From the NCBI RefSeq assembly GCF_900113805.1, contig NZ_FOQT01000004.1, forward strand, positions 353,489 to 417,488: 64,000 nucleotides of DNA, given 5' to 3'. Position 1 is the stretch's first letter. Every line of letters starts with the position of its first letter. The position numbers were made by a program, and so were the translations under genes. This DNA comes from Halpernia frigidisoli. GTDB taxonomy: Bacteria; Bacteroidota; Bacteroidia; Flavobacteriales; Weeksellaceae. The notes under the pieces were generated by a model. It saw only the letters and a program-made list of their open reading frames with translations, had not been told where the DNA came from and ran no database searches. Below are positions 37,367-47,700 of this stretch, one piece after another.

Positions 37367-37747
37367 TTATCGCTGCATATTTTTTGCTTCGATACTTAAA
37401 GTTGCGTGTGGAACGGCTTTTAATCGGTCTTTTGCGATTAATTTTCCTGTAACTCTACAAATACCGTAGGTTTTATTTTGAATTCTTATCAAGGCATTTT
37501 TCAGATCTCGAAGAAATTTTTCCTGTCTTCCTGCAAGTATTGAATTTTGCTCTTTACTTAAAGTTTCTGCACCTTCTTCAAAAGCTTTGAAAGTTGGCGA
37601 AGTATCATCCGTTCCATTGTTTTTGTCGTTAAGAAAACTCTCTCTGATCAACATTAGATCGCGTTCAGCTTTATCAATTTTTCCCTGTATCAATATTTTA
37701 AATTCAGCTAAATCTGCATCGCTGTATCTTTGTCTATCTTCGTTCAT
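37367..37747 (-). CDS. DksA/TraR-like protein with degenerate zinc finger
   Basis: 126 residues. The N-terminal coiled coil (LAEFKILIQGKIDKAERDLM and LRDLKNALIRIQNKTYG) and the C-terminal globular end YGICRVTGKLIAKDRLKAVP then HATLSIEAK follow the DksA/TraR plan. Of the four zinc-binding cysteines of canonical DksA only the first (ICRV) remains; the others are Thr and other residues. The protein probably still binds the secondary channel of RNA polymerase, but does not bind zinc in the usual way (inference). The ileS-dksA-like-lspA order is common in Bacteroidetes. Confidence 0.83.
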   Translation of the reverse strand: MNEDRQRYSDADLAEFKILIQGKIDKAERDLMLIRESFLNDKNNGTDDTSPTFKAFEEGAETLSKEQNSILAGRQEKFLRDLKNALIRIQNKTYGICRVTGKLIAKDRLKAVPHATLSIEAKNMQR

Positions 37748-37804
37748 AGTATTTTTTGTATTTATTTAAATTTAGAAATTTTCCTTTCAAAGATTATTAA
37801 ATCT

Positions 37805-40800
37805 CTAAATTTTGTTCACATTTATTTTGAATTTCACTTCGTCGATCTCGATATTTTCAAAATTCGAAAGTGAATTTACAACCTTTATTTCATCCGACAA
37901 TACTTCCGCTGAAATATAATTTTTATTATCAAGAATTTCATTTTTAAAGGGACAATCTTCTTCGATTTCTACTAAAATCCTCTCTGTTAAATCAAAGTTT
38001 TTTTCTTTTCTAATGCCTTGTACGCGATTTACAAATTCTCTCGCAACGCCTTCTGCCTTAAGTTCTTCCGTTAAAGTTAAATCTAAAGCAACCGTTAATT
38101 TATTATCAGAAATTACCGTCCAACCTGGAATGTCTTTCGTGGAAATCTCAACTTCTTCCAAAGTGATCGGAAATCCTTGAACGTCAACCGTTCCATTTTT
38201 CTCCAAAGTTGCGATAGAATCAGAATCAAAATTCGAAATCTCGTTTGCAACTGTCTTCATATCTTTCCCCAATCTCGCTCCAAGAACTTTAAAATTCGGT
38301 TTTATTTGTTTAATGATAAGATGCGATGCTTCTTCCGCATTGATTAATTGAAGTTCTTTAACGTTCACCTCGCTTTTTATCAAATCAGAAACTGCTAATA
38401 TCTGTTCTTCCGTTTTCTTGTCTAAAACAGGAATTAAAACTTTCTGTAAAGGCTGTCTCACACGAATATTTTCTTTCTTTCTCAAAGAAAAAACCATTGA
38501 CGTGATTTGTTGTGCCAAATGTGTTTTTTGAACCAAACTTAGATCGATCAAATCTTCATTAACCAAAGGAAAATCTGTCAAATGAACTGATTCTGCTTCA
38601 TTTTTACCGGAAATTTTATTTAGATCCTGAAACAATTGATCCATAAAAAATGGTGCAATTGGCGCGGAAATTTTTGCGACAGTTTCAAGACATGTGTATA
38701 AAGTTTGATAAGCCGAAATTTTATCTTCAGAATAATCACCTTTCCAGAATCTTCTTCGGCAAAGTCTTACGTACCAGTTGCTTAAATTATCATTAATAAA
38801 AGTATTGATCGCTCTCGCCACTTTCGTTGGTTCATAATCATTGTAAAAAGCAGTCACTTCTTTAACCAAAATATTTAATTCAGATAAAATCCAACGGTCA
38901 ATTTCTGGGCAATTTTCTACGTCTTTTTCAGAATAATTGAATTTGTCCACATTCGCATAAAGCACAAAAAATGAATAGGTGTTATATAAAGTTCCAAAAA
39001 ATTTACGTCGAACTTCGTCAATTCCTTCTAAGTCAAATTTTAGATTTTCCCAAGGATTTGCGTTTGAAATCATATACCAACGCGTTGCATCCGGTCCATA
39101 TTTTTCTAAAGTCGTGAAAGGATCAACGGCGTTGCCCAATCTTTTAGACATTTTTTGTCCGTTTTTATCTAAAACTAAACCGTTGCTCATCACATTTTTA
39201 TAAGCCACAGAATCAAAAACTGCGGTTGCGATCGCGTGTAATGTATAAAACCAACCGCGGGTTTGATCAACACCTTCTGCAATAAAATCTGCTGGAAATG
39301 CTTTGTGATTATCAATTAATTCCTTGTTTTCGAAAGGATAATGCAATTGCGCGTAAGGCATTGAACCGGAATCAAACCAAACATCAATCAAATCAGTTTC
39401 GCGTTTCATGGCTTTGCCAGAAGTGGAAACTAAAATAATTTTATCAACAATATTTTTATGTAAATCAATGTTCAAATAATTTTCAACGGACATATTTCCG
39501 ACTTCAAATTTTGAAAAAGGGTTGTTTTCCATGAAACCTAAAGCGACAGATTTATTAATTTCGTTCATTAATTCTTCAACAGAACCAATAATGATTTCTT
39601 CTTTTAAATCTTCTGTACGCCAGATTGGCAAAGGAATTCCCCAATATCTTGAACGGGAAAGATTCCAGTCGTTTACGTTGGCTAACCAGTTTGCAAATCT
39701 ACCTTCACCAGTTGATTTTGGTTTCCAGTTGATTGTTTCATTAAGTTCAACCAAACGGTCTTTTAATGAAGACATTTTCACAAACCAGGAATCTAATGGA
39801 TAATATAAAACAGGTTTGTCAGTTCGCCAGCAATGCGGATAACTGTGGACGTATTTTTTTACGTCAAAGGCTTTATTTTCAGTCTTCAATAAAATTGCCA
39901 AATCAACATCCCAGGATTTTTCTGGTGCTGTTCCACTTTCGTAATATTCGTTTTTAATGAATTTATCGGCAAATAATTCCGGTACATTTTCACCTTTAAT
40001 GAATTTTCCCTGCAGATTCACCAATGGAACCAAACTATCATTTTTATCTTTCACCAAAAGCGGCGAAATATTATTTTCTTTCCCAACTCGCGCATCATCT
40101 GCACCAAAAGTTGGCGCGATGTGAACGATTCCAGTTCCGTCTTCAGTCGTTACAAAATCGCCAATAATTACTCGAAACGTATTTTCAGGATTTTCTGCCG
40201 GTAAAAACCAAGGAATTAATTGTTCGTAGGTTGTTCCCGCTAAATCTGCGCCTGTAAATTCTTTTAAAATTTGATAAGGAATTACTTTGCTTTCAGAAGT
40301 GTAATTTGTAAAATCTTCGTCAGTTCCAACGGCGTATTTTTTACCAAAATTTTTCTCCATTAAAACTTTAGCCAAAACAATAGTAATTGGTTCAAAAGTA
40401 TATTGGTTGAAAGTTTTAACTAAAATATATTCGATATCTCGTCCAACTGCAAGTGCCGTATTTGAAGGTAAAGTCCAAGGTGTTGTTGTCCACGCTAAAA
40501 TGTGAACGTCACCAGAAATATCATTAAATAAATCGGTCGATTCTCTTTTTGCTTTAAATTGAGCCGTAACTGTGGTATCAGAAACATCTCTGTAAGTTCC
40601 TGGCTGATTCAATTCATGCGAAGAAAGTCCGGTTCCAGCGGCTGGAGAATAAGGTTGGATTGTGTAACCTTTATATAAAAGATCTTTTTTATAAAGTTCC
40701 TTCAAAAGATACCAAACCGTTTCCATGTATTTCGGTTCGTAAGTAATATATGGATCTTTTAAATCTACCCAATAACCAATTTTTTCCGTTAAATCATTCC

Positions 40801-41197
40801 AAACATCGGTGTATTTCATAACGGCTTTTCGGCAGGCGTCGTTGTAATCTTCTACCGAAATTGTTTTGCCAATGTCGTCTTTTGTAATTCCTAATTCTTT
40901 CTCAACGCCCAATTCTATTGGTAAACCGTGCGTATCCCAACCTGCTTTTCTGAAAACCTGTTTTCCCTGTTGTGTTTGGTAACGGCAAAAAATATCTTTT
41001 AAGGCACGCGCCATAACGTGGTGGATTCCGGGCATTCCGTTCGCGGAAGGTGGACCTTCGTAAAAAACGTATTCGGGTTTGCCAGCGCGCATTTCAACAG
41101 ACTTTTCGAAAGTGTTGTTTTCTTTCCAAAAATCTGATACTTGACTGGCTATTTCAGTTAGATTCAGGCCTTTATATTCGGTAAATTGACTCATCAA
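37805..41197 (-). CDS. ileS: Isoleucyl-tRNA synthetase
   Basis: 1130 residues; longer than E. coli IleRS (about 940) and typical for Bacteroidetes enzymes of the eukaryote-like type. HIGH-equivalent motif GPPSANGMPGIHHVMAR (residues 48-64), catalytic-domain motif RYWGIPLPIW, and KMSKRLGNAVDP around residue 680. The editing domain lies between, with WTTTPWTLPSNTALAVG. It charges tRNA-Ile and edits valine. Start at 41197 or the adjacent ATG at 41194. It heads the block that ends with lspA. Confidence 0.97.
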   Translation of the reverse strand: MMSQFTEYKGLNLTEIASQVSDFWKENNTFEKSVEMRAGKPEYVFYEGPPSANGMPGIHHVMARALKDIFCRYQTQQGKQVFRKAGWDTHGLPIELGVEKELGITKDDIGKTISVEDYNDACRKAVMKYTDVWNDLTEKIGYWVDLKDPYITYEPKYMETVWYLLKELYKKDLLYKGYTIQPYSPAAGTGLSSHELNQPGTYRDVSDTTVTAQFKAKRESTDLFNDISGDVHILAWTTTPWTLPSNTALAVGRDIEYILVKTFNQYTFEPITIVLAKVLMEKNFGKKYAVGTDEDFTNYTSESKVIPYQILKEFTGADLAGTTYEQLIPWFLPAENPENTFRVIIGDFVTTEDGTGIVHIAPTFGADDARVGKENNISPLLVKDKNDSLVPLVNLQGKFIKGENVPELFADKFIKNEYYESGTAPEKSWDVDLAILLKTENKAFDVKKYVHSYPHCWRTDKPVLYYPLDSWFVKMSSLKDRLVELNETINWKPKSTGEGRFANWLANVNDWNLSRSRYWGIPLPIWRTEDLKEEIIIGSVEELMNEINKSVALGFMENNPFSKFEVGNMSVENYLNIDLHKNIVDKIILVSTSGKAMKRETDLIDVWFDSGSMPYAQLHYPFENKELIDNHKAFPADFIAEGVDQTRGWFYTLHAIATAVFDSVAYKNVMSNGLVLDKNGQKMSKRLGNAVDPFTTLEKYGPDATRWYMISNANPWENLKFDLEGIDEVRRKFFGTLYNTYSFFVLYANVDKFNYSEKDVENCPEIDRWILSELNILVKEVTAFYNDYEPTKVARAINTFINDNLSNWYVRLCRRRFWKGDYSEDKISAYQTLYTCLETVAKISAPIAPFFMDQLFQDLNKISGKNEAESVHLTDFPLVNEDLIDLSLVQKTHLAQQITSMVFSLRKKENIRVRQPLQKVLIPVLDKKTEEQILAVSDLIKSEVNVKELQLINAEEASHLIIKQIKPNFKVLGARLGKDMKTVANEISNFDSDSIATLEKNGTVDVQGFPITLEEVEISTKDIPGWTVISDNKLTVALDLTLTEELKAEGVAREFVNRVQGIRKEKNFDLTERILVEIEEDCPFKNEILDNKNYISAEVLSDEIKVVNSLSNFENIEIDEVKFKINVNKI

Positions 41198-41282
41198 TTT
41201 TTAATTTCAATTGTTAAAAATAAGGCGCGAAGGTACGGATTTTTAGATAATTTTTAAAGCAGAGAAAAAACAAAAAATCAAT

Positions 41283-41774
41283 TCAATTTTTGCTGTTATT
41301 TTGTTTATCGATTATTTTAAGAAGAAGAAAAGTCAGTAAGCCAAATGAAATTGAAGAAACTACAGCCAAAACTGAACTACCAACAATGTATTGAAAAAGA
41401 TGTTCTTTGACAAAAGCAATATTCATAGTCTCATTTTCAAAAGTTAGACTTCCACCCACGATATGACCGCCAACAAACAAAGATGCAGCAATAATAAAAG
41501 GCAAAAAAAGTGGAAAACTTACATGTGTGGACATATATGAAATCACTTTATTTAATTTCAAATAAGTTGCTAAAAAAATCACAATCACCGTGTGAAATCC
41601 CCAAAGAGGAGTTAATCCCACAAAAACGCCTAGAGCAACAGATAGTGCTTTCGTCCTGTTACTTCCTTCAGTTTCTAAAATATTTTCCTTTAAAAAACGC
41701 TTAAAACCTTTCTTCCGAATGTATCGAAAAAAAACTTTTTGGCTCTGGAATGTATTTTTGATGAAGTTTTTCAA
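41283..41774 (-). CDS. DUF2062 domain membrane protein
   Basis: 163 residues. A basic N-terminus (KKGFKRFLKENILE) is followed by the DUF2062 core SVALGVFVGLTPLWGFHTVI, with three or four hydrophobic segments up to VVSSISFGLLTFLLLKII. Proteins of this family are inner-membrane proteins of unknown function. It stands between ileS and the divergent topA, and its start codon region shares the 143-base gap with topA. Confidence 0.82.
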   Translation of the reverse strand: MKNFIKNTFQSQKVFFRYIRKKGFKRFLKENILETEGSNRTKALSVALGVFVGLTPLWGFHTVIVIFLATYLKLNKVISYMSTHVSFPLFLPFIIAASLFVGGHIVGGSLTFENETMNIAFVKEHLFQYIVGSSVLAVVSSISFGLLTFLLLKIIDKQNNSKN

Positions 41775-41895
41775 GAATGAAAATTAGGTAACAAAACTAA
41801 CCTTAATTATAAATTAATCAAAATGAATTTTAGAGCATATAATAAGGATAGTCAATTTAAATAAAACAAAAAATTTCTGTCTAAAAAAAAACTTC

Positions 41896-41903
41896 TACTT
41901 TTG
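41896..41903 (+). promoter_or_regulatory. -7 promoter box of topA
   Basis: TACTTTTG, 14 bases before the ATG at 41918, matches the Bacteroidetes -7 consensus; the leader would be about 10 bases. No clear TTG upstream. Confidence 0.45.
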
Positions 41904-41917
41904 CAAAAATTTCTTCT

Positions 41918-44491
41918 ATGCCAAAAAATCTCGTAATTGTAGAATCTCCCGCTAAAGCAAAAACTATTCAAAAGTATTTGGGTAGTGATTTTGAAGTAAA
42001 ATCAAGCTTTGGACACATCAGAGATCTACCTAAAAAAGGAATGGGCATCGACCTGGAAACTTTCACGCCGGATTATGAAGTTTCTGCCGATAAAAAGAAA
42101 TTGGTTGCAGAATTGAAAGCTGCCGCCAAAAAAGCGGATATTATTTGGCTGGCTTCGGATGAGGATCGTGAAGGTGAGGCGATTTCCTGGCATTTGGCGC
42201 AGGAACTAAAATTAAAAGAAGAAGATACGCGAAGAATTGTTTTTCATGAAATTACTAAGAATGCGATTTTAAAAGCGATCGAAAATCCCCGAAAAATAGA
42301 CCAAAATTTAGTTAATGCGCAACAAGCAAGACGGATTTTAGATAGAATTGTTGGTTTTGAAATGTCACCGGTTTTATGGCGGAAAGTAAAAACTGGTTTG
42401 TCTGCGGGAAGAGTTCAGTCTGTGGCTTTAAGATTAGTTGTAGAAAGAGAAAAAGAAATTAGGGATTTTCAATCAACATCTTCTTATAAGGTTGAAGGAA
42501 CTTTCATCAACAAACAAAATCAGGATATTTTATCGAAATTAAAGAAAGATTTCATCGAAGAAAATGATGCCGAAAATTTTTTAAATTTAGCAAAAGATAC
42601 AGAATTTAAAGTTTTAAATGTTGAGAAAAAACCGGGAACAAGAACACCTTCCGCACCTTTTACCACCTCAACTTTACAGCAGGAAGCGTCTAACAGATTG
42701 GGTTACAACGTAACGAACACGATGCGGATCGCGCAAAGATTGTATGAAGAAGGTTTCATTACCTATATGAGAACCGATTCCGTCAATCTTTCGGAAGAAG
42801 CAATTAACGGTGCAAAATCTCAAATCTTGTCAGAATTTGGTAAGGAATTTAGCAATCCAAAAAAATATACCACGAAATCTGCGTCTGCGCAGGAAGCACA
42901 CGAGGCGATCAGACCGACGGATTTTAGTTTGAAAACGGTTCCAGATTCGTCACTGAATAGTTTATACCAATTAATTTATCGCAGAACGTTAGCAAGCCAA
43001 ATGGCAAATGCTAAAATTGAGAAAACGGTGATTGAAATTGGAAATCAAAAGTTGCCACAACATTTTGAAGCAGTTGGTGAAGTCATTGTTTTTGAAGGAT
43101 TTTTAAAAGCATATGGTATTGAAAAAAATGATGATGAAGACGCAGAAGATAACAGCAAATTACTGCCAAAAGTAACGATTGGCGAGATTTTAAGTTATAA
43201 AAAAATCACAGCGACTCAGAAATTTACGCGTGCTTCGGCAAGATATACGGAAGCAGGTTTAGTAAAAAAATTAGAAGAATTGGGCATCGGAAGACCATCG
43301 ACTTATGCACCGACTATTCAAACGATTCAAAATAGAGAATACGTTGATAAAAGGGAAATTGAGCCGCAAACCCGGGAAATTTCGAAACTAACTTTAACCA
43401 AAACTTTAAAAAAAGAGATTTTAGAGGAAAAATTTGGTGGCGATAAAAATAAATTTGTCCCGACAGATATTGGTGAAGTTGTTACAGATTTTTTAACAGC
43501 CAATTTTGCGGAAATTTTAGATTATGGTTTTACGGCAAAAGTAGAACAGGATTTTGATGATATTGCAAACGGTTCGGAAAAATGGAAAGAAACTTTACAG
43601 ACTTTTTATAAAGATTTCCATCCAAGAATTGAAGATGTTCAGGAAAATGCAGAACGTGCAAATGGAGAAAGATTATTAGGGAAAGATCCAAAAACTGGTA
43701 AAAATGTTTACGCCAGAATTGGAAGATTTGGGCCTATGGTTCAGATTGGCGAACAGGATGACGAAGAAAAGCCAACTTTTGCGAGTTTGATGGCGAATCA
43801 AAATATAGTGACTTTAACTTTCGAAGAAGCACTTGAATTATTTAAAATCCCTTTTGATCTCAATGATTATGAGGGTGAAAAAGTTTTAGTTGGCGTGGGA
43901 AGATTTGGACCTTATGTGAAATGGGGCGAGGCTTTTATCAGTATTCCAAAAGGGATGGATCCGTTTTCTGTAAATGATGAAAAAGCCATTGAAATCATTA
44001 AAGAAAAACAAATTGCAGACGCGCCGATCAGTAGTTTTAAAGGAAATCCGGTAACGAAAGGTACGGGAAGATTTGGGAATTTCATTAAATACGACGGTAT
44101 GTTTATTAATGTTCCGAAGCGTTATGACTTTGAAAATTTGTCGCAGAAAGATATTGATGAATTGATCATTGCCAAAGTTGAAAAAGAAGCAAACCGCTAC
44201 ATTCAACAATGGGAAACGGAAAAAATTTCGATTGAAAACGCGAGATGGGGTCCGATCATTAAGCATGGAAAAAATATTCATAAAATCCCGAGAACGAAAG
44301 CCGGTGAAAAATATGAAGTTGAGGATTTGAAAGAAGTGGTTTTAGAGGAAGTAAAAGCCTGGATCATGGCGCAGGACAAAAATGCATTTAAAGAAAAGGC
44401 AAAACCAAAGAAAGCAGCTGTGAAAAAACCTGCTGCAAAAAAACCAGTTGCAAAGAAAACTGCAGTAAAAAAACCAGTTGCGAAGAAATAA
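41918..44491 (+). CDS. topA: DNA topoisomerase I
   Basis: 857 residues. The TOPRIM domain has VIVESPAKAKTIQKYLG (6-22) and the acidic WLASDEDREGEAISWH (77-92). The active-site Tyr283 lies in EEGFITYMRTDSVNLS. The C-terminal part has repeats of the GRFGPYV/GRFGPMV type (Toprim C-terminal repeats) instead of cysteine zinc ribbons, and no cysteine is visible. The last 25 residues are a Lys-Ala-Pro-Val repeat like histone H1 tails, which probably adds DNA affinity. It relaxes negative supercoils. Confidence 0.97.
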   Translation: MPKNLVIVESPAKAKTIQKYLGSDFEVKSSFGHIRDLPKKGMGIDLETFTPDYEVSADKKKLVAELKAAAKKADIIWLASDEDREGEAISWHLAQELKLKEEDTRRIVFHEITKNAILKAIENPRKIDQNLVNAQQARRILDRIVGFEMSPVLWRKVKTGLSAGRVQSVALRLVVEREKEIRDFQSTSSYKVEGTFINKQNQDILSKLKKDFIEENDAENFLNLAKDTEFKVLNVEKKPGTRTPSAPFTTSTLQQEASNRLGYNVTNTMRIAQRLYEEGFITYMRTDSVNLSEEAINGAKSQILSEFGKEFSNPKKYTTKSASAQEAHEAIRPTDFSLKTVPDSSLNSLYQLIYRRTLASQMANAKIEKTVIEIGNQKLPQHFEAVGEVIVFEGFLKAYGIEKNDDEDAEDNSKLLPKVTIGEILSYKKITATQKFTRASARYTEAGLVKKLEELGIGRPSTYAPTIQTIQNREYVDKREIEPQTREISKLTLTKTLKKEILEEKFGGDKNKFVPTDIGEVVTDFLTANFAEILDYGFTAKVEQDFDDIANGSEKWKETLQTFYKDFHPRIEDVQENAERANGERLLGKDPKTGKNVYARIGRFGPMVQIGEQDDEEKPTFASLMANQNIVTLTFEEALELFKIPFDLNDYEGEKVLVGVGRFGPYVKWGEAFISIPKGMDPFSVNDEKAIEIIKEKQIADAPISSFKGNPVTKGTGRFGNFIKYDGMFINVPKRYDFENLSQKDIDELIIAKVEKEANRYIQQWETEKISIENARWGPIIKHGKNIHKIPRTKAGEKYEVEDLKEVVLEEVKAWIMAQDKNAFKEKAKPKKAAVKKPAAKKPVAKKTAVKKPVAKK

Positions 44492-44513
44492 CTTCAAATT
44501 TTACATTTTAAAT

Positions 44514-44546
44514 AAAAAACCGTCAAGAATTTGACGGTTTTTTTTG
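44514..44546 (+). terminator. Intrinsic terminator of topA
   Basis: Stem AAAAAACCGTCAA (44514-44526) / TTGACGGTTTTTT (44531-44543), GAAT loop and T-run. The following 235 bases up to the next gene are AT-rich with no recognisable gene. Confidence 0.92.
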
Positions 44547-44781
44547 GTTTCAATTTTAAAATGCAGTGAATAGTTAAATTTCAATAATTTTTAAGTTAAT
44601 GTATTGTTTACAATTAATTCATTTAATATGAGATTATGTTAACAAATATTAAATTTATTTCGAATATTATTTGGTTATTAAAAAAAATATACTATTATTG
44701 CAAGACACAAATGTTGCTTCAAAAAATCTCAACACAAAAATGATGTTAAAAAATAGATAAATAACTCTAATTTTTTTAACA

Positions 44782-47700
44782 ATGAAGCAAAATTATTTTC
44801 TACTATTCGTAGTAAGCTCTGTATTTGCACAAGCGCAAACAGCTAATCATTCAAATTTTTCCAATGTGGAAGCTTCATCAGGTATGAAAGCTAACACACA
44901 GACATTTGATTTCGCAAAATCACCCAACAGCTACATTTATGATCTTGATGTGGCAAAAACAAACAATTATGGTGGTTTGGAAATTCCTGTCAAAAAAGCC
45001 TACGAAATGTGGGCTAAATATGATTATTTAAAAAATAACGGACAGTTTACGCCAATTCCCCAAGGTAACCTAAGTGCAACACTTTATTGGGAAGATCTTG
45101 CCGGACTTGTAGAAAGTGTCGCTGTAAACGCGGGATCTTCACCGGAAGATTCTACAATAAAAGTTAACATTAACAAAGGAAAAGGAAAGGGCAATGCCGT
45201 GATCGCTTTTAAAGTTAATGGTGTGATCTACTGGAGCTGGCATATTTGGGTAACCGATAATCCTGAAAATGGTGTAAGTTATAAGCAGGGATTCGAAACT
45301 GACAAAAACGGAAATCCGATAGAAGTGCAGTATATGGACCGTAATTTAGGTGCTTCAACAGACAGCTTTTTAGGAAATCAGTGGCAAAAATCCGGAGGTT
45401 TGCTTTATGAATGGGGCAGAAAAGATCCGTTTCCGGCTTTGGCAAATAAAGATTTTTTCTTTTATGAGCTTGATGGAGAGGTTGGAAATTTAAAACACAG
45501 AACGATAGATTCTGATAAAACTATCCCGCTAAAAATTCGCGAGTTCAATGAGATTGAAAAAAACATGAATTTTGCGGTAAAAAATCCCTTAACGCTAATT
45601 ATCAATACTGATAACGCCAATTGGTTTTCCAATAAACTTCACCGTTCAGAAGGTCCGGGAACTGATTTTATGGCATGGGATCTTTGGTCAGATAATTTTA
45701 AAGGGGGAAATGGAAACGCAAACAGTTCAAATACTCAAATAAAGAATGATACACGTTCATATGAACTTAAATCAGAATTAGACCCTTGTCCGGATGGCTG
45801 GAGAGTACCGTCGTATTATGGTAGAGTGACCACAAATAATAATATGGGACCTTGGGGCAGAAAAAACAGCGGCGGTAATGATGATACAAATGGTTATAAT
45901 TTAATAAAACCAGATATGTTAAACGCTGCGCTTGATGGCGTAAAAGTTTACCCTGGTCTTGGTATAGATTTTTCTAAGGCTCAAAATGGTGGCCGAAATT
46001 TAGGTTTAGTACCAATTACAGGAGGATATAAATATTATCCTAACTCAGTTGCGCCCAATACATCAATTTATTCCATTTATCAGGATGAGAATTCTAATGG
46101 TGGACTTTGGAGCGGTACTTACGGTTTTGATGGACCAAGATATCTGGGAGTAATTTCAGATGCAGAAAGAAAGGATGTTTCTGCAGCAGGACTTAATAGT
46201 GTTTATGTAAATCAAACTGGTCTAAGTAAAGACGCAATGGCAGTAAGATGTATGAGAGATCCAAATATTGATTTTATAGGACATTTTCCAACTCAATATT
46301 TTGCAGATACTGAAGAAAGTTATGCAAATGGTTTAGATGCACCAAATACTTATATGGTAATCGCTCAGCCGGTTTTAGAAATTCCAATTAGTAAAGCTTT
46401 TGCTGTTTACAATCAGGTGTTAACTAATCAGGATAATTTACCTACAAACCATTTGGTAGCAAAAATACTTTGGACAGATAATAAAGATCTGGTTAAAGAT
46501 ATTAGTCTTAATTTAGGTTCAGGTGATGTGCGTGACGGCAAAATAATTATTAATTTAGATCCAAATCAAGTAGGGAATGCAGTTGTATCTCTTCACAACA
46601 ATTCCACCGAAACTCCTGCTTATTGGAGCTGGCAAATTTGGAGCCCGGGCGAACAACCAGGTACAATCACCTACACAACGGAAGATCCAACTCCTGCTGC
46701 TTATAATTTTGTTAATTTGACGAAAAGTAATCTTGCAGCGATGACGACTAATTTTATGGACAGAAATTTGGGCGCACGTTTAGCTGCAAAAAATAATAGC
46801 AATTTTACTCCAAATGATATTTCAGTTTTATCGAGTGGACTTCATTATCAGTGGGGCAGAAAAGACGCGATGCCATTGTTTAGAAATTTATCAAATGCCG
46901 GAACGTCAGCTATGGTTTATCTTGGCGCAGAAAATACTTCTGAGACAGGAATTTTAAATTATTCCAATATTAGTGGCGACGATTATGAAAGAAATTACAG
47001 CAAAGAATACAGTTTATACGCTTCAAACAATTCAAACGAAACAAAAAAAATATCTGAAAATATTTTATATTCCGTTAACAATCCAATGCAGTTTTTGTAC
47101 AGATCTGGAGCGGGGCAACTATACGATGGTGGAATAAAATCCAATAACGATGTAAGTCAGATCCGCGATTGGGTTTCTGATAAACAATCTAAAGCACCGG
47201 AAAGATGGGGTCATGCTGATAAGAAATCTGTTTTCGATCCTTGTCCGGATGGATGGAGAGTTCCTGATGTTTCTTACACGGCGCTTTACACAAGTTCAAA
47301 AGGAAATTCTCCTTTTTATAATGGCAGCAAAAAAGACCGTTATGGAAAAGATGGCTTAATTCAGGATCAGGCTACCGGTATTTCTGATTATTACGAAGGA
47401 GAAAATGTTCAGAATTATTACGTGAAATTTGAATCAGGTAATTATAATGTCGGCAATTTTCCTTTCGCGGGAATTAGAGGTGAATTTGGAGGTAATAAAG
47501 TTTCAGTGGAAAGAAGTGGTGTCTGGTTGGCTTCATTAGCAGATCTTGGAACAGGATATGGTCTTGCAATGGAATTTGATCAAAATAGCATGCAGGCAGG
47601 AACAGGCGCTTATCCACAAGCTGCAATGTCAGTAAGATGCGCGAAAGATGAGCCAAGATTTTTATTGATAAATCCAGTAAAAACAAGCAACAGCACTTTA

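Noticed and set aside
44392..44488. Lys-Ala-Pro repeats at the end of topA as a separate small gene or satellite
   Set aside because: They are in frame with topA and form the basic tail common in flavobacterial topoisomerase I.
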